Below are positions 32,954 through 41,589 of a stretch of DNA of 64,000 bases, one piece after another. Made by a program: the position numbers and the translations under genes. Position 1 is the stretch's first letter. Each line of letters starts with the position of its first letter. The notes below the pieces were generated by a model. It saw only the letters and a program-made list of their open reading frames with translations, was not told the DNA's origin and did no database searches. Source of the stretch: an uncultured Oscillospiraceae bacterium (GTDB taxonomy: Bacteria > Bacillota > Clostridia > Oscillospirales > Ruminococcaceae); NCBI GenBank assembly GCA_910583935.1, contig CAJTZM010000001.1, positions 124,001 to 188,000 on the forward strand, read 5' to 3'.

Positions 32954-33954
32954 TTTTGTTTGGCTTTTTTTTTATTTTGGGGAGGCTTAACGTTTTTAAG
33001 AGGGGAGCTTTCCGCAGCTTCTTTTAATTGTTGACTTGATGTATGTGTATAGATTTCTGTTGTTCCAAGATTAACATGACCGAGCATCTCCTGGAGGACC
33101 CGTATATCTACACCGCCCTGTTGATATAAAAGGGTAGCAGCTGTATGCCGTAATTTATGTGTGGAAAATCCCTGGCCGGCTAATCCAGCCTGCTCTAACG
33201 ATCTTTGGATGATTTGCTGTACTCGCCGTGCGGTGATCCGTGTTCCACGGCTGGACAAAAAAAGGGCATTTTTTTCTTTGATTCCAGCAATTTGCGAACG
33301 CTCACGTAAATATTCTTCAATGGATCGGATGCAGGCGTCATTTAAATAAAGAAGACGTTCCTTATTTCCTTTTCCTAGAACTGTCATGCTTTTTTCATGC
33401 ATATGAATATTGGAAAGGTTGAGCCCAACCAATTCTGAAAGGCGAATGCCGCAATTCAAAAAAAGCGTTACCATACAAAAATCACGCTTGGGAGAAGAAG
33501 AATCCATATGAGAAAGAAGCTCCAGACTTTGCTCTAGGGTGAGATACTTTGGGAGAGATTTTTTCAATGCAGGAATTTCCAGCTCTTGAATGGGATTTTC
33601 CTCTAAAATATGCGCTTTAGTTGTAAGATATTTGAAAAATGAGCGCAAGGAAGAGACCTTTCTTGCACGAGTTTTGGCGTTATTTTCCCGTTCAGACATG
33701 GTGTAGTTCAGATATTCATAAACATCTGAAAGGGTAATAGAGCGAATAAATTCTGGTCCGATATCGGAAATATCCATTTCGCTTAATTTATCTTTGGCCA
33801 AATTGTTTTTATAAGCCTTCATAAAACAAAAAAAAGTGTGAAGATCTGTGTAATAAGCTTCGACTGTTTTGGGAGAGCGCCCGCGAATTGTTTCCATATA
33901 AAAAAGAAAATCCCGCAAAAGGAGCGGACATTTTTTTAAAATTGCAGAATTCAT
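32950..33954 (-). CDS. Xer-type tyrosine recombinase
   Basis: A 334-residue tyrosine recombinase. It has an N-terminal SAM-like DNA-binding domain (residues 10-115) and a catalytic domain with the full set of active residues: Arg in 'CGIRLSEL', Lys in 'GKGNKER', His/Arg in 'THKLRHTAAT', His in 'MLGHVNL' and the nucleophilic Tyr in 'TEIYTH'. It ends in a Lys-rich tail. Length and domains match chromosomal XerC/XerD-type proteins and not phage integrases. A perfect 18-base palindrome lies 86 bases upstream. There is no other sign of a mobile element. Confidence 0.88.
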   Translation of the reverse strand: MNSAILKKCPLLLRDFLFYMETIRGRSPKTVEAYYTDLHTFFCFMKAYKNNLAKDKLSEMDISDIGPEFIRSITLSDVYEYLNYTMSERENNAKTRARKVSSLRSFFKYLTTKAHILEENPIQELEIPALKKSLPKYLTLEQSLELLSHMDSSSPKRDFCMVTLFLNCGIRLSELVGLNLSNIHMHEKSMTVLGKGNKERLLYLNDACIRSIEEYLRERSQIAGIKEKNALFLSSRGTRITARRVQQIIQRSLEQAGLAGQGFSTHKLRHTAATLLYQQGGVDIRVLQEMLGHVNLGTTEIYTHTSSQQLKEAAESSPLKNVKPPQNKKKAKQN

Positions 33955-34039
33955 AATGAAGACCTCACTTTAAAACATTTTATTTTATTATAAGTGCTAA
34001 AAAGCATTTTGGCAATTAGGAGAAGGGTAATAGATGAAA

Positions 34040-34079
34040 CCCTTAATTTCGCTAAATCAAAATTTAGCGAAATTAAGGG
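34040..34079. repeat. Perfect 18-base inverted repeat upstream of the Xer gene
   Basis: Arms cccttaatttcgctaaat (34040-34057) and the exact complement (34062-34079) are separated by caaa. No T-run follows on either strand, so it does not look like an intrinsic terminator. It lies between the divergent xer and ytcJ-like genes. It could be an operator, an mRNA hairpin in the xer leader, or a recombinase-binding site; the 4-base centre is shorter than the 6-8 bases of known dif sites. Confidence 0.85.
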
Positions 34080-34138
34080 AGGAGAATAACGGATAATGAA
34101 AATCAAAAGGCTTTGTAATAAAATTCCTGGGTTTTATC

Positions 34139-34167
34139 TTGTCTTAGGTTGTCTTGTGTGTTATCAT
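34139..34167 (+). promoter_or_regulatory. Predicted promoter of the YtcJ-like gene
   Basis: TTGTCT (34139-34144), a 17-base spacer and TATCAT (34162-34167). The heptamer TTGTCTT occurs three times across it, starting at 34139, 34149 and 34167, which could form operator repeats. Confidence 0.5.
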
Positions 34168-34196
34168 TGTCTTATCTCATAAAAGGAGTTGTTACA

Positions 34197-35759
34197 ATGT
34201 CGGCAGATATTCTTTTGTATTCGCAAAATGTTTTTACGGCAAAAACCTTGGAGCCTTCACCACTATATGTTGCAGTTAAGGATGGATTAATAGCTGGAGT
34301 TGGTCCAATTGATGAAAAGGATCAATGGATTGATGGGCATACAAAGGTTTATGATTTGGGAGATCGTGTGATTTCTCCTGGGTTTACGGACACACATTCC
34401 TTTTTTACCGGGTATGAGTTTGGTTTTTTAGGTGCAGATTTGGCAAATATCAAAAGTCTGGATGAAGCTCTTCAGGTGGTTAAAGATTATGCCGATAACA
34501 ATCCCAAAAAGAAAATCGTTTTTGGTCATGGGATTACTTGGGAGAATGTTGGCGGAACAATACCTGGCGCAGCTGCTTTGGATCAGGTTATTTCGGATCG
34601 TCCAGTCATTATTGTACACGCGAATCGCCGTCAGGCTTGGCTGAACACGATGGCATTGGAATTCTACCGGATTGACCCAGAGCGTGTTTTTGCTGAAGGC
34701 AATTGGCGCGCAATGAACGCTTATCTTTCAGATGAAGATTTTGTCGTCGACGATTTTGTTTCCTATATGAAGCTATTGAATAGCCGCGGTATCACGACCA
34801 CCATGGAAATGGGCTTTGATGAGTTCTATGGCTTTACAAATATCCTCAAGAAGCTGGAAGAGGAAGATCGGCTGACCCTTCGCATTGCCTTTATGTCCCA
34901 GGCCGTTGCGGACATACCCAATGTTCCATTTGGTGTTTGGGCGAAAAGGAATTTTAACAGCGATAAATTGTTTTTCGATGGCTATAATTTATACTATCCA
35001 GCCAGCGATCTGCTTACAAAAGATGGTAACTATGCAGAGGATTTTGGGAAGGAAAAAATCGGTGTATTTGAGGACTTCGATTATGAATCCTTAGAAAAAT
35101 GGGTTTTGGAGATCGACCGCGTTGGCTTGCGCAGCACGCTGACTGCTGGCGGGGATGCATCTGTGCGCCGCATTTTGGATATGTATGACAAGTGCCAGAA
35201 GGATGAAAATGGTCGCCTAATCAATCGTCAGGGATTCGTTTTATTCACTTCGGTTATCCATCCTGACGACCTGAAGCGAATGGCGAAAATGGACACGCCT
35301 GCCGAAGTTTGTCTGCAAATGGGCGCTTTTGGAAGCTGGGAACGTCTTGGTACAATGGCTGAAAAATTTGGCGAATGGCGCATGGATCGTCACAATAACT
35401 ATCGTGCTATGGTGGATGCAGGCGTTAAAATCGGCGCTCAGACAGATCTTCCTTTGTTTATTCCGGATGTAGCGCAATCTATTTACCACTGTGTAAGCGG
35501 GCGTTTAGGGAACGATACTGAACCAGCCTATGATGGCAAGCATACGATGACCGTTGGAGAGGTTATGCAGGCCTGGACGATTAACAATCATATTGGCATG
35601 GCGCGCGAGGACCGTGTCGGTACATTGGAAACGGGAAAATGGGCGGATATTGCCGTGTTGGACGGAGACGTTTTTACCGCTTCTATGGACTCTATGAAAG
35701 ATATAAAGGTATGTCTGACCATTTGTGACGGAAAAGTTGTTTATTCTACTCTCGACTAA
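34197..35759 (+). CDS. YtcJ-like amidohydrolase (amidohydrolase 3 family)
   Basis: A 520-residue predicted metal-dependent hydrolase. The N-terminal and C-terminal parts form the small beta domain ('GDRVISPGFTDTHSF', 'DRVGTLETGKWADIAVLD'), and the TIM barrel lies between. The typical metal-site HxH is here 'DTHS', where the second His is Ser, as often in this group. Other barrel ligands are plausible in 'VIHPDDL' and 'GAQTDLPLF'. Substrates are unknown for most relatives. The start is ATG 34197 after aaaaggag. It is a single-gene unit with its own promoter and a bidirectional terminator. Confidence 0.82.
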   Translation: MSADILLYSQNVFTAKTLEPSPLYVAVKDGLIAGVGPIDEKDQWIDGHTKVYDLGDRVISPGFTDTHSFFTGYEFGFLGADLANIKSLDEALQVVKDYADNNPKKKIVFGHGITWENVGGTIPGAAALDQVISDRPVIIVHANRRQAWLNTMALEFYRIDPERVFAEGNWRAMNAYLSDEDFVVDDFVSYMKLLNSRGITTTMEMGFDEFYGFTNILKKLEEEDRLTLRIAFMSQAVADIPNVPFGVWAKRNFNSDKLFFDGYNLYYPASDLLTKDGNYAEDFGKEKIGVFEDFDYESLEKWVLEIDRVGLRSTLTAGGDASVRRILDMYDKCQKDENGRLINRQGFVLFTSVIHPDDLKRMAKMDTPAEVCLQMGAFGSWERLGTMAEKFGEWRMDRHNNYRAMVDAGVKIGAQTDLPLFIPDVAQSIYHCVSGRLGNDTEPAYDGKHTMTVGEVMQAWTINNHIGMAREDRVGTLETGKWADIAVLDGDVFTASMDSMKDIKVCLTICDGKVVYSTLD

Positions 35760-35774
35760 AACCCAAATTATGTA

Positions 35775-35810
35775 AAAATAAGCAGTGCTTAAGGCACTGC
35801 TTATTTTTTC
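35775..35810. terminator. Bidirectional terminator between the amidohydrolase and DHHW genes
   Basis: Arms aaaataagcagtgc (35775-35788) and gcactgcttatttt (35794-35807) pair perfectly around a 5-base loop. T-runs are present on both strands, serving the convergent genes on either side. Confidence 0.85.
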
Positions 35811-35818
35811 ATATAGAA

Positions 35819-36949
35819 TCAATACCGAAGTTTTGCCAGATTGGTATCCGTAGAAAAGTTCATAAAATTATAAAGTATGAGAATATCGTCAAATTTAGTT
35901 TTCTCTAAAAGCTCACTTATTTTAATAGGAATTGCCCGAAGGTCAACGATATAGACTTCATCATATTGATAGGTCAAAAAGGGAGAAAAACAGTTTCCAT
36001 ATGAATCCTTTATAATCAAAATTCTGCTGGTCTTCCCTTTTTCTTTCTGAAGGTTGCTTCCGCTTTGAATTACTGTAATACCATGATTTCCCCACAAAAA
36101 AGCGGCATATTTATCTCTTTGCTGGAATTTGTCCAGATCATATAAGCCGTCAACTTTTTTATCATCAATTGTGATACTTTCTACGGGAATATCATAATAA
36201 GTTATTGTATCCGGAACTGCATTGTACAATTTACTTTTAGAAAAATAGGTTCCATAGAAATCCTTTACCTCTGTTTTGGGGATGGTATCCAGTATAACCG
36301 GTTCCCATCCCTTTTCTGCGCAAAATTTTGCATATCCATAATATGCGCCCAAAGTGGTCCAGTGATGATCGGTACGATAATACAGATACTCCCCTTTGTT
36401 TTCCCATAAAGAGGAAAAAACATCCAATGTTCGGACAGAATCCGGCAGCTGCTGGTAAATCTCCTCAGTTGCTCTTACCTGGTCAACCTGCCCGGCCCCC
36501 ACTGGTACTTTATCCGGATAGATTGTATAAGCATTTGGAATAATTGCCATTGTAACAGTAATGTCAGGATATTTTTCGATAAATTCATTAATAAACCTTG
36601 TATTGGTCTGAATACGCTCTAGATCTACTGTAGGACAGTGCTGGAACATGAACCCATCTTCCCCATACATAATACCATTGTTTTCAATTTTGCCAAGCAA
36701 TTTTTCCAAACGGGATTTCAAACTGATCCACTGATCTCGCAACACAAATTGATCATTAATATAGTTTTCGTATTTAGGAGAAAACTTGTTATTGTAAAAT
36801 GAGGATAGCGTAAAGTTTGGCCGCTGAGCGAGTTCCCTATTCTCGAGCTCGGAAACCATTTTTTTGGAATAAGAGATATCAAAAATCAAATATCCCAGCA
36901 AAAATAGGAAAAAGATGAAAACTAATGGATATTTTACAATTTTTTTCAT
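35819..36949 (-). CDS. DHHW-family (AlgJ/AlgX-like) acyltransfer accessory protein
   Basis: A 376-residue protein with an N-terminal membrane anchor (about residues 7-25) and an extracellular SGNH-hydrolase-like domain. The family signature 'TDHHWTTLGAYYGY' is near residue 195 and the Ser of 'IIKDSYGNCF' lies further on. By analogy with AlgJ/AlgX it would accept acyl groups handed over by the MBOAT protein encoded just upstream and place them on a surface polymer. It is last in the three-gene minus-strand operon DUF4358-MBOAT-DHHW. The polymer is unknown. Confidence 0.85.
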   Translation of the reverse strand: MKKIVKYPLVFIFFLFLLGYLIFDISYSKKMVSELENRELAQRPNFTLSSFYNNKFSPKYENYINDQFVLRDQWISLKSRLEKLLGKIENNGIMYGEDGFMFQHCPTVDLERIQTNTRFINEFIEKYPDITVTMAIIPNAYTIYPDKVPVGAGQVDQVRATEEIYQQLPDSVRTLDVFSSLWENKGEYLYYRTDHHWTTLGAYYGYAKFCAEKGWEPVILDTIPKTEVKDFYGTYFSKSKLYNAVPDTITYYDIPVESITIDDKKVDGLYDLDKFQQRDKYAAFLWGNHGITVIQSGSNLQKEKGKTSRILIIKDSYGNCFSPFLTYQYDEVYIVDLRAIPIKISELLEKTKFDDILILYNFMNFSTDTNLAKLRY

Positions 36950-36960
36950 ATTCTCCCCCC

Positions 36961-38337
36961 TTAAAATCGAAAGTATAAAAAAGGATTATAGGTAGCGTCT
37001 ACCAGATAGGCTACCGAGGAAAGGAAAATCATGGACAGAATCAGTAGGTTTATAATCGAAAAACGCTTTATTTTATTATACAGCTTTTCAATCAATGGCA
37101 CAGAGCAAAAAATGGCCACTAGAAAAGTAATAAAATAATTGCGCATATAGTACATCCAATCGTTTCCTCCAGAAAGGGAAAAAAGCTTTTGTAAAAAGAT
37201 TCCTAATTGTGAAAAATCCGTTATAGCAAAAAGGGCCCAGCTCAAAACTAAGAAAAAGCATACGTAAATATGAGCAAAAAAATGGCTTTTTTCGAGATGT
37301 TTTAGTAAAAATGCTTTTTCTATTATCAAGAAAAGGAAAAAAAACAGTCCCCATAGGACAAAATTCCAGCTGGCTCCATGCCAAAAGCCAGTAGCAGCCC
37401 AAACGATGAAGATATTAAAATATGTGCGTGGTTTGGATACACGGTTTCCCCCTAAAGGAATGTAAACATATTCCCGGAACCAGGACCCTAATGTGATATG
37501 CCAACGACGCCAGAATTCGGTCATACTTTTTGAAATGTACGGATAATGGAAATTCTGGGGAAATTCAAAGCCTAGCATTTTGCCCATACCAATGGCCATC
37601 AGCGAATATCCGCTAAAGTCAAAATAGATTTGGAAAGAATATGCCAGAATTCCCAGCCAAGCAAGAGGTGTTGACACATTTGTAAATCCTAAATCCTGCA
37701 CCTGATTCCACAGGCTGCCAATATTATTTGCGATGAGTACCTTTTTCCCCAGTCCAAAAATAAATGTAGTGATTCCGTCATTGATTTGAGCCAAATCAAA
37801 TTTCCGATTTCGCAGCTCCTGACTGATATCTGTATACTTGACAATTGGCCCCGCAATCAGCTGAGGAAATAAAGTGACAAAAGCTGCGAAATCAATAATA
37901 TTCTGTTCCGCAGTTGTTTTATTTCGGTACACATCAATGGTATAGGACAGGGTTTGAAAAGTATAAAAGCTGATGCCTAACGGTAAAGTTAAAGCAATCC
38001 CTTTTAAGGATAATCCGGTAAGAGCATTGAAATTTTCTATAAAGAAATTGGTATATTTAAAGAAAAATAGCATCCCCAGATTAAAGAATAAAGAAATTCC
38101 CATACATATTCTGCAAATAACTGTGCTGCTTCTGTTTTTTTCAATGATTAAAGAGACGGTATAATCTACTAGAACAGAAGCGATCATAATAGGAAAATAC
38201 CGAACCTCTCCCCAGGAATAAAAAAATAAGCTGCAAACGACCAAAACAGCATTTTTTATTTTTGAGGGTGCGATATAATAAAGTAAAAGCGTGATGGGTA
38301 AAAAGCGAAATAGAAAAATAATACTGCTGAAAACCAT
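36961..38337 (-). CDS. MBOAT O-acyltransferase (AlgI/DltB-like)
   Basis: A 458-residue polytopic membrane protein with ten or more helices. The MBOAT signature is present: 'PQLIAGPIVKY' in the N-terminal half, 'FDFSGYSLMAIGMGKMLGF', 'EFWRRWHITLGSWFREYVYIPLGG' and the catalytic His in 'TGFWHGASWNF'. It transfers acyl groups across the membrane to an exported polymer or to a partner such as the DHHW protein. I use ATG 38337, which follows aaggag; an in-frame TTG 15 bases upstream precedes that site. Confidence 0.92.
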   Translation of the reverse strand: MVFSSIIFLFRFLPITLLLYYIAPSKIKNAVLVVCSLFFYSWGEVRYFPIMIASVLVDYTVSLIIEKNRSSTVICRICMGISLFFNLGMLFFFKYTNFFIENFNALTGLSLKGIALTLPLGISFYTFQTLSYTIDVYRNKTTAEQNIIDFAAFVTLFPQLIAGPIVKYTDISQELRNRKFDLAQINDGITTFIFGLGKKVLIANNIGSLWNQVQDLGFTNVSTPLAWLGILAYSFQIYFDFSGYSLMAIGMGKMLGFEFPQNFHYPYISKSMTEFWRRWHITLGSWFREYVYIPLGGNRVSKPRTYFNIFIVWAATGFWHGASWNFVLWGLFFFLFLIIEKAFLLKHLEKSHFFAHIYVCFFLVLSWALFAITDFSQLGIFLQKLFSLSGGNDWMYYMRNYFITFLVAIFCSVPLIEKLYNKIKRFSIINLLILSMIFLSSVAYLVDATYNPFLYFRF

Positions 38338-38355
38338 GTCATGCTCCTTCAATTG

Positions 38356-38871
38356 TTATTCAAAAAGGGATGCAATTTGTTCTTTGGCCTGCTGGTATTG
38401 TGCGTTCCAATCGGATTGAAGATCACCCAGCAAAATAAACACAGCAAAATTTCCTTTTGTTACAATCTGCCCCGCACAGGCTTTTTCATACTGCTCAGGA
38501 AGATACTCCTTGAAATTCTCCTTAAGATCCTCCTGCCGCTGTTGCATACCGGAAAGGATTTGATCTACCTTCCCCTCCTTTGCTTGGACGGCCAAAAGGT
38601 TGTCCGCTGAGGTAATCGCGCGGGAATAGAATCCAATATAGGCTTCCACATCCTCAGGATCAATATAAAAAAGCTCCTGTAAGGAAGTATCGTCTATCTC
38701 AGCACTGTAAGGAATATCGTAATCTCCAAAGGAGGACTGTATGCAGTTTATAAGACTGACAAGAGATTCCCCCGCCTTTAGGCGGGCGGAACCCGCTTCC
38801 CTTTGACAGGAAGAGAATATCTGCAACAGAATCAAAAGAGAGATAAACCGTATAAGCATCCGCCTTCTCAA
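38356..38871 (-). CDS. DUF4358 lipoprotein
   Basis: A small lipoprotein of up to 171 residues. A basic start and hydrophobic signal lead to a lipobox ending 'FSSC' (Cys at about residue 22). The mature part contains 'YIDPEDVEAYIGFYSRAITSADNLLAVQAKEGKVDQI' and 'LPEQYEKA', which match the DUF4358 family. In Clostridia DUF4358 genes often accompany MBOAT/DHHW genes. Its role is unknown, perhaps holding or sensing the acylated polymer. The start is uncertain: TTG 38871 or ATG 38859; gaggaaagg further upstream is far from both. LspA encoded at 1.2 kb would process it. Confidence 0.8.
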   Translation of the reverse strand: MRRRMLIRFISLLILLQIFSSCQREAGSARLKAGESLVSLINCIQSSFGDYDIPYSAEIDDTSLQELFYIDPEDVEAYIGFYSRAITSADNLLAVQAKEGKVDQILSGMQQRQEDLKENFKEYLPEQYEKACAGQIVTKGNFAVFILLGDLQSDWNAQYQQAKEQIASLFE

Positions 38872-38951
38872 TGATTTTTCAACCTTTCCTCCAAAAATAC
38901 AATCAAAAAAAGTATGGATTTATGGTCGGTATATTATACGGCTAAGAATGA

Positions 38952-38989
38952 GAAAAAGCTGCGAACACAAATGTGTCCGCAGCTTTCCC
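38952..38989 (-). terminator. Terminator after ispH-rpsA
   Basis: Arms aaagctgcgaacaca (38955-38969) and tgtgtccgcagcttt (38972-38986) with one mismatch. On the minus strand the stem is followed by tttctc. It ends the rpiR-to-rpsA operon. Confidence 0.7.
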
Positions 38990-39043
38990 ATCCCCTTAAA
39001 ATGAACAGATTTTCTTCTGTTTACGTAAAACAACACGCGGACC

Positions 39044-40990
39044 CTATTCAGCCTCTTCAGACTCCGGTGCAGCTTCGTTAACAGCACGCATAGACAAGCT
39101 TACACGTTTTTTCTCAAAGTCAATTTCGGTGATCTTTGCCTCGACCTCGTCGCCAACATTCAATACGTCAGAGACTTTATTGACTCTTTCAGAAGAGATT
39201 TGAGAAATATGAATCAAACCGTCAATACCGGGAATAATCTGCGCAAAAGCACCAAAGGTGGTGACAGATACGACTTTAACCTTGGAAATCGTTCCAACTG
39301 GATATTCATTTTTCAGAATTTCCCACGGATTGTCCTTTTCATTTTTGTAGCCTAAAGAGATTTTATGCTTTTCCGTATCGATATCCTTAATATAAACCTC
39401 TAAAACATCGCCAATATTCACAACCTCTGACGGATGCTTGATTCGATTCCAGGATAGCTCAGAAATATGAATCATGCCATCCACACCGCCTAAGTCAACA
39501 AAAGCACCATAGGAGGTAAGGGATTTTACTGCGCCAGTGTATTTCTTGCCAATCTCGACTGTCTTCCAGAATTCTTCTTCCTGCGCTTTTCTTTGTTCCT
39601 TCAAAACGGATTTTATGGAACCGATAATACGTTTACGACCGCGTCCCGCATCTTTGCACTCCAGAATTCTTAAGGAAACATGCTGTTTGACCAATTCCTC
39701 TAAATTCTCCACACGAGACAGGCTGGCCTGAGAGGCAGGAACAAAAACTCGTACGCCGTTGGTCGAAACGATTACGCCGCCTTTTACCGCTTCGATTACA
39801 TTGCCTTCCAAAATTTCTCCAGATTCAACAGCCTCTTGAACCTTCATCATACCAGCGATCGCGTCCAAACGCTTTTTAGAGAGGACAACTGTACCCTCCA
39901 CATCGTTTACACGGACAACCAGCAACTCAATTTCATCTCCAACCTTGACAAGATCTTCAATTTTTGCATTGGGATCGTCGGTCAACTCATTTAACGGCAC
40001 ATAACCAGTGTGTTTTGTACCAATATCAACCTGGACCTCGGTGGGGGTAATACCAACAACAACACCTGTCTCCTTCTTACCGTTATATGTACTCTTGAAA
40101 GACTGATCCAGCATCTCTCCAAAGCTTAATTCGTCGTTTGTAATAAATTCACTCATGGTTTCTTGTACCTCCTTAATTATGCAAGCCGGAGTCGAAGCAC
40201 CGGCAGTGACACCAACCAAAAGATTTGCGGAAAAATCAAACTGCGGCAGCTCGTTGGCCTTTTCAATATGAGCCGTCGGACAAAATTGGCTACAAATTTC
40301 TGCCAATTTTACAGTGTTAGAACTGTTTTTACCCCCGATCACCACCATTTGATCTGACTCTTGAGCCAACAAAACCGCTTCCTGCTGTCGCATTTCGGTA
40401 GCATTACATATTGTATCAAAAATAATTAGATTTGTATAGACTTTTTTCGCGAAAAATGAAGATTTTCTCCATTCTTGGGTGTGAAAAGTGGTCTGTGCAA
40501 CTAAAATGCATGGATCATTTTTCCAATTATTTGCATCCGCTGTGATATCCATGAGATCTTCTAAAGATTTAAACACAGCTGCGCCGTTCTGACAAAACCC
40601 AATAATCCCTTCCACTTCCGGGTGTTTTTTGTCTCCAGCCACCAGAACGTGGTAACCCTTTTCACTGTATTCCTCTACAATTCTATGAATTTTTGCTACG
40701 AAAGGACAGGTAGCGTCGATATATGGAATTTGTTGCTTTTTTAAATAATCATACACAAAATGACCAACCCCGTGGGAACGGATGACTGCAGTTGCGCCTT
40801 GAGGAATATCTTCTGGTCTCTCTACTGAAAATACGCCGGCCTTCTCCAGTTGTTGTACAATCTGCGGGTTATGGATAATAGGACCGAGCGTTACCGCATG
40901 CGGATACACTTGTGCCGCCTGAAACGCCATTTTTACCGCTCTATCAACGCCAAAACAAAACCCAGCTGTTTTGGCTACCTTAACTCGCAC
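39044..40990 (-). CDS. ispH-rpsA: IspH-ribosomal protein S1 fusion
   Basis: A 648-residue fusion. Residues 1 to about 280 are 4-hydroxy-3-methylbut-2-enyl diphosphate reductase, last step of the MEP pathway, with the three 4Fe-4S cysteines in 'AGFCFGVDRA', 'DATCPFV' and 'TICNATEMRQ'. Residues about 305-640 hold four S1 RNA-binding repeats (for example 'GVVVGITPTEVQVDIGTKHTG', 'GAVKSLTSYGAFVDLGGVDG'). The tail is acidic. This fusion is known in Clostridia. One continuous frame covers both halves with no internal RBS seen at the junction. It overlaps plsC by 16 bases. Confidence 0.95.
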   Translation of the reverse strand: MRVKVAKTAGFCFGVDRAVKMAFQAAQVYPHAVTLGPIIHNPQIVQQLEKAGVFSVERPEDIPQGATAVIRSHGVGHFVYDYLKKQQIPYIDATCPFVAKIHRIVEEYSEKGYHVLVAGDKKHPEVEGIIGFCQNGAAVFKSLEDLMDITADANNWKNDPCILVAQTTFHTQEWRKSSFFAKKVYTNLIIFDTICNATEMRQQEAVLLAQESDQMVVIGGKNSSNTVKLAEICSQFCPTAHIEKANELPQFDFSANLLVGVTAGASTPACIIKEVQETMSEFITNDELSFGEMLDQSFKSTYNGKKETGVVVGITPTEVQVDIGTKHTGYVPLNELTDDPNAKIEDLVKVGDEIELLVVRVNDVEGTVVLSKKRLDAIAGMMKVQEAVESGEILEGNVIEAVKGGVIVSTNGVRVFVPASQASLSRVENLEELVKQHVSLRILECKDAGRGRKRIIGSIKSVLKEQRKAQEEEFWKTVEIGKKYTGAVKSLTSYGAFVDLGGVDGMIHISELSWNRIKHPSEVVNIGDVLEVYIKDIDTEKHKISLGYKNEKDNPWEILKNEYPVGTISKVKVVSVTTFGAFAQIIPGIDGLIHISQISSERVNKVSDVLNVGDEVEAKITEIDFEKKRVSLSMRAVNEAAPESEEAE

Positions 40991-41589
40991 GATTTTGTCT
41001 CCTCCAAAAGCTTTTCTACTTCGTTGTGCAGACGAGAAACAACTTCCTTAATTTGTTTAGCTGCGTGCTCCTCGATGAGAATCTCACTGTTAGGAATGGG
41101 TTTGCCATATCGAATAATTACTTTAGAGCGGAATTTTTTTCCACTGTACCAAATAGCAGCCGGCAGTAAATCGCCTTTGCTCTGAGCGGCAATGACCACA
41201 GCGCCGGATTTAAAGCGCAGCAGCTGACCATCAGGGGAACGGGTTCCCTCGGGAAATAAGCCCAGGACCCTGCCGCCTTTTACTGTCTCTACCGCAGTAT
41301 CAATGGCGCTGGTGTCGCCTTTCCCGCGCGCCACCGGAAAGGCGCCTAAATGACGGATAATAAAGCTGACGAATTTGTTTTGAAAAAGCTCTGACTTTGC
41401 CATATATCGAATTGGCTTTTTCACTTTTTGCGCTACCAATACTGGATCCAGCCCGGAGCGATGATTGCAGCATAGGATGTAACCGTGATCTTTTGGTTGA
41501 TTTTCTTGGCCATAAAATTCCAGGTGAAACCAGATGCGGAAAATAAAACCCGTCAAAGCTTTTCCCAAATAGTAAAACCAGTTTGTCAT
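40975..41589 (-). CDS. plsC: 1-acyl-sn-glycerol-3-phosphate acyltransferase
   Basis: A 204-residue PlsC-type enzyme that acylates lysophosphatidic acid to phosphatidic acid. The catalytic 'NHRSGLD' (His-x4-Asp) is near residues 43-49. The second block 'FPEGTRSPDG' binds glycerol phosphate, and 'GAVVIAAQSKGDLLPAAI' follows. One N-terminal hydrophobic stretch probably associates with the membrane. It overlaps cmk by 4 bases and ispH-rpsA by 16, so all are in one operon, the cmk-plsC-ispH order common in Clostridia. Confidence 0.93.
   Translation of the reverse strand: MTNWFYYLGKALTGFIFRIWFHLEFYGQENQPKDHGYILCCNHRSGLDPVLVAQKVKKPIRYMAKSELFQNKFVSFIIRHLGAFPVARGKGDTSAIDTAVETVKGGRVLGLFPEGTRSPDGQLLRFKSGAVVIAAQSKGDLLPAAIWYSGKKFRSKVIIRYGKPIPNSEILIEEHAAKQIKEVVSRLHNEVEKLLEETKSCELR

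Noticed and set aside
32950..33954. The tyrosine recombinase as integrase of a mobile element
   Set aside because: It has Xer-like length and domains, no adjacent excisionase or attachment repeats, and housekeeping genes on both sides.
34040..34079. The 18-base palindrome as an intrinsic terminator
   Set aside because: No T-run follows on either strand and the flanking genes point away from it.
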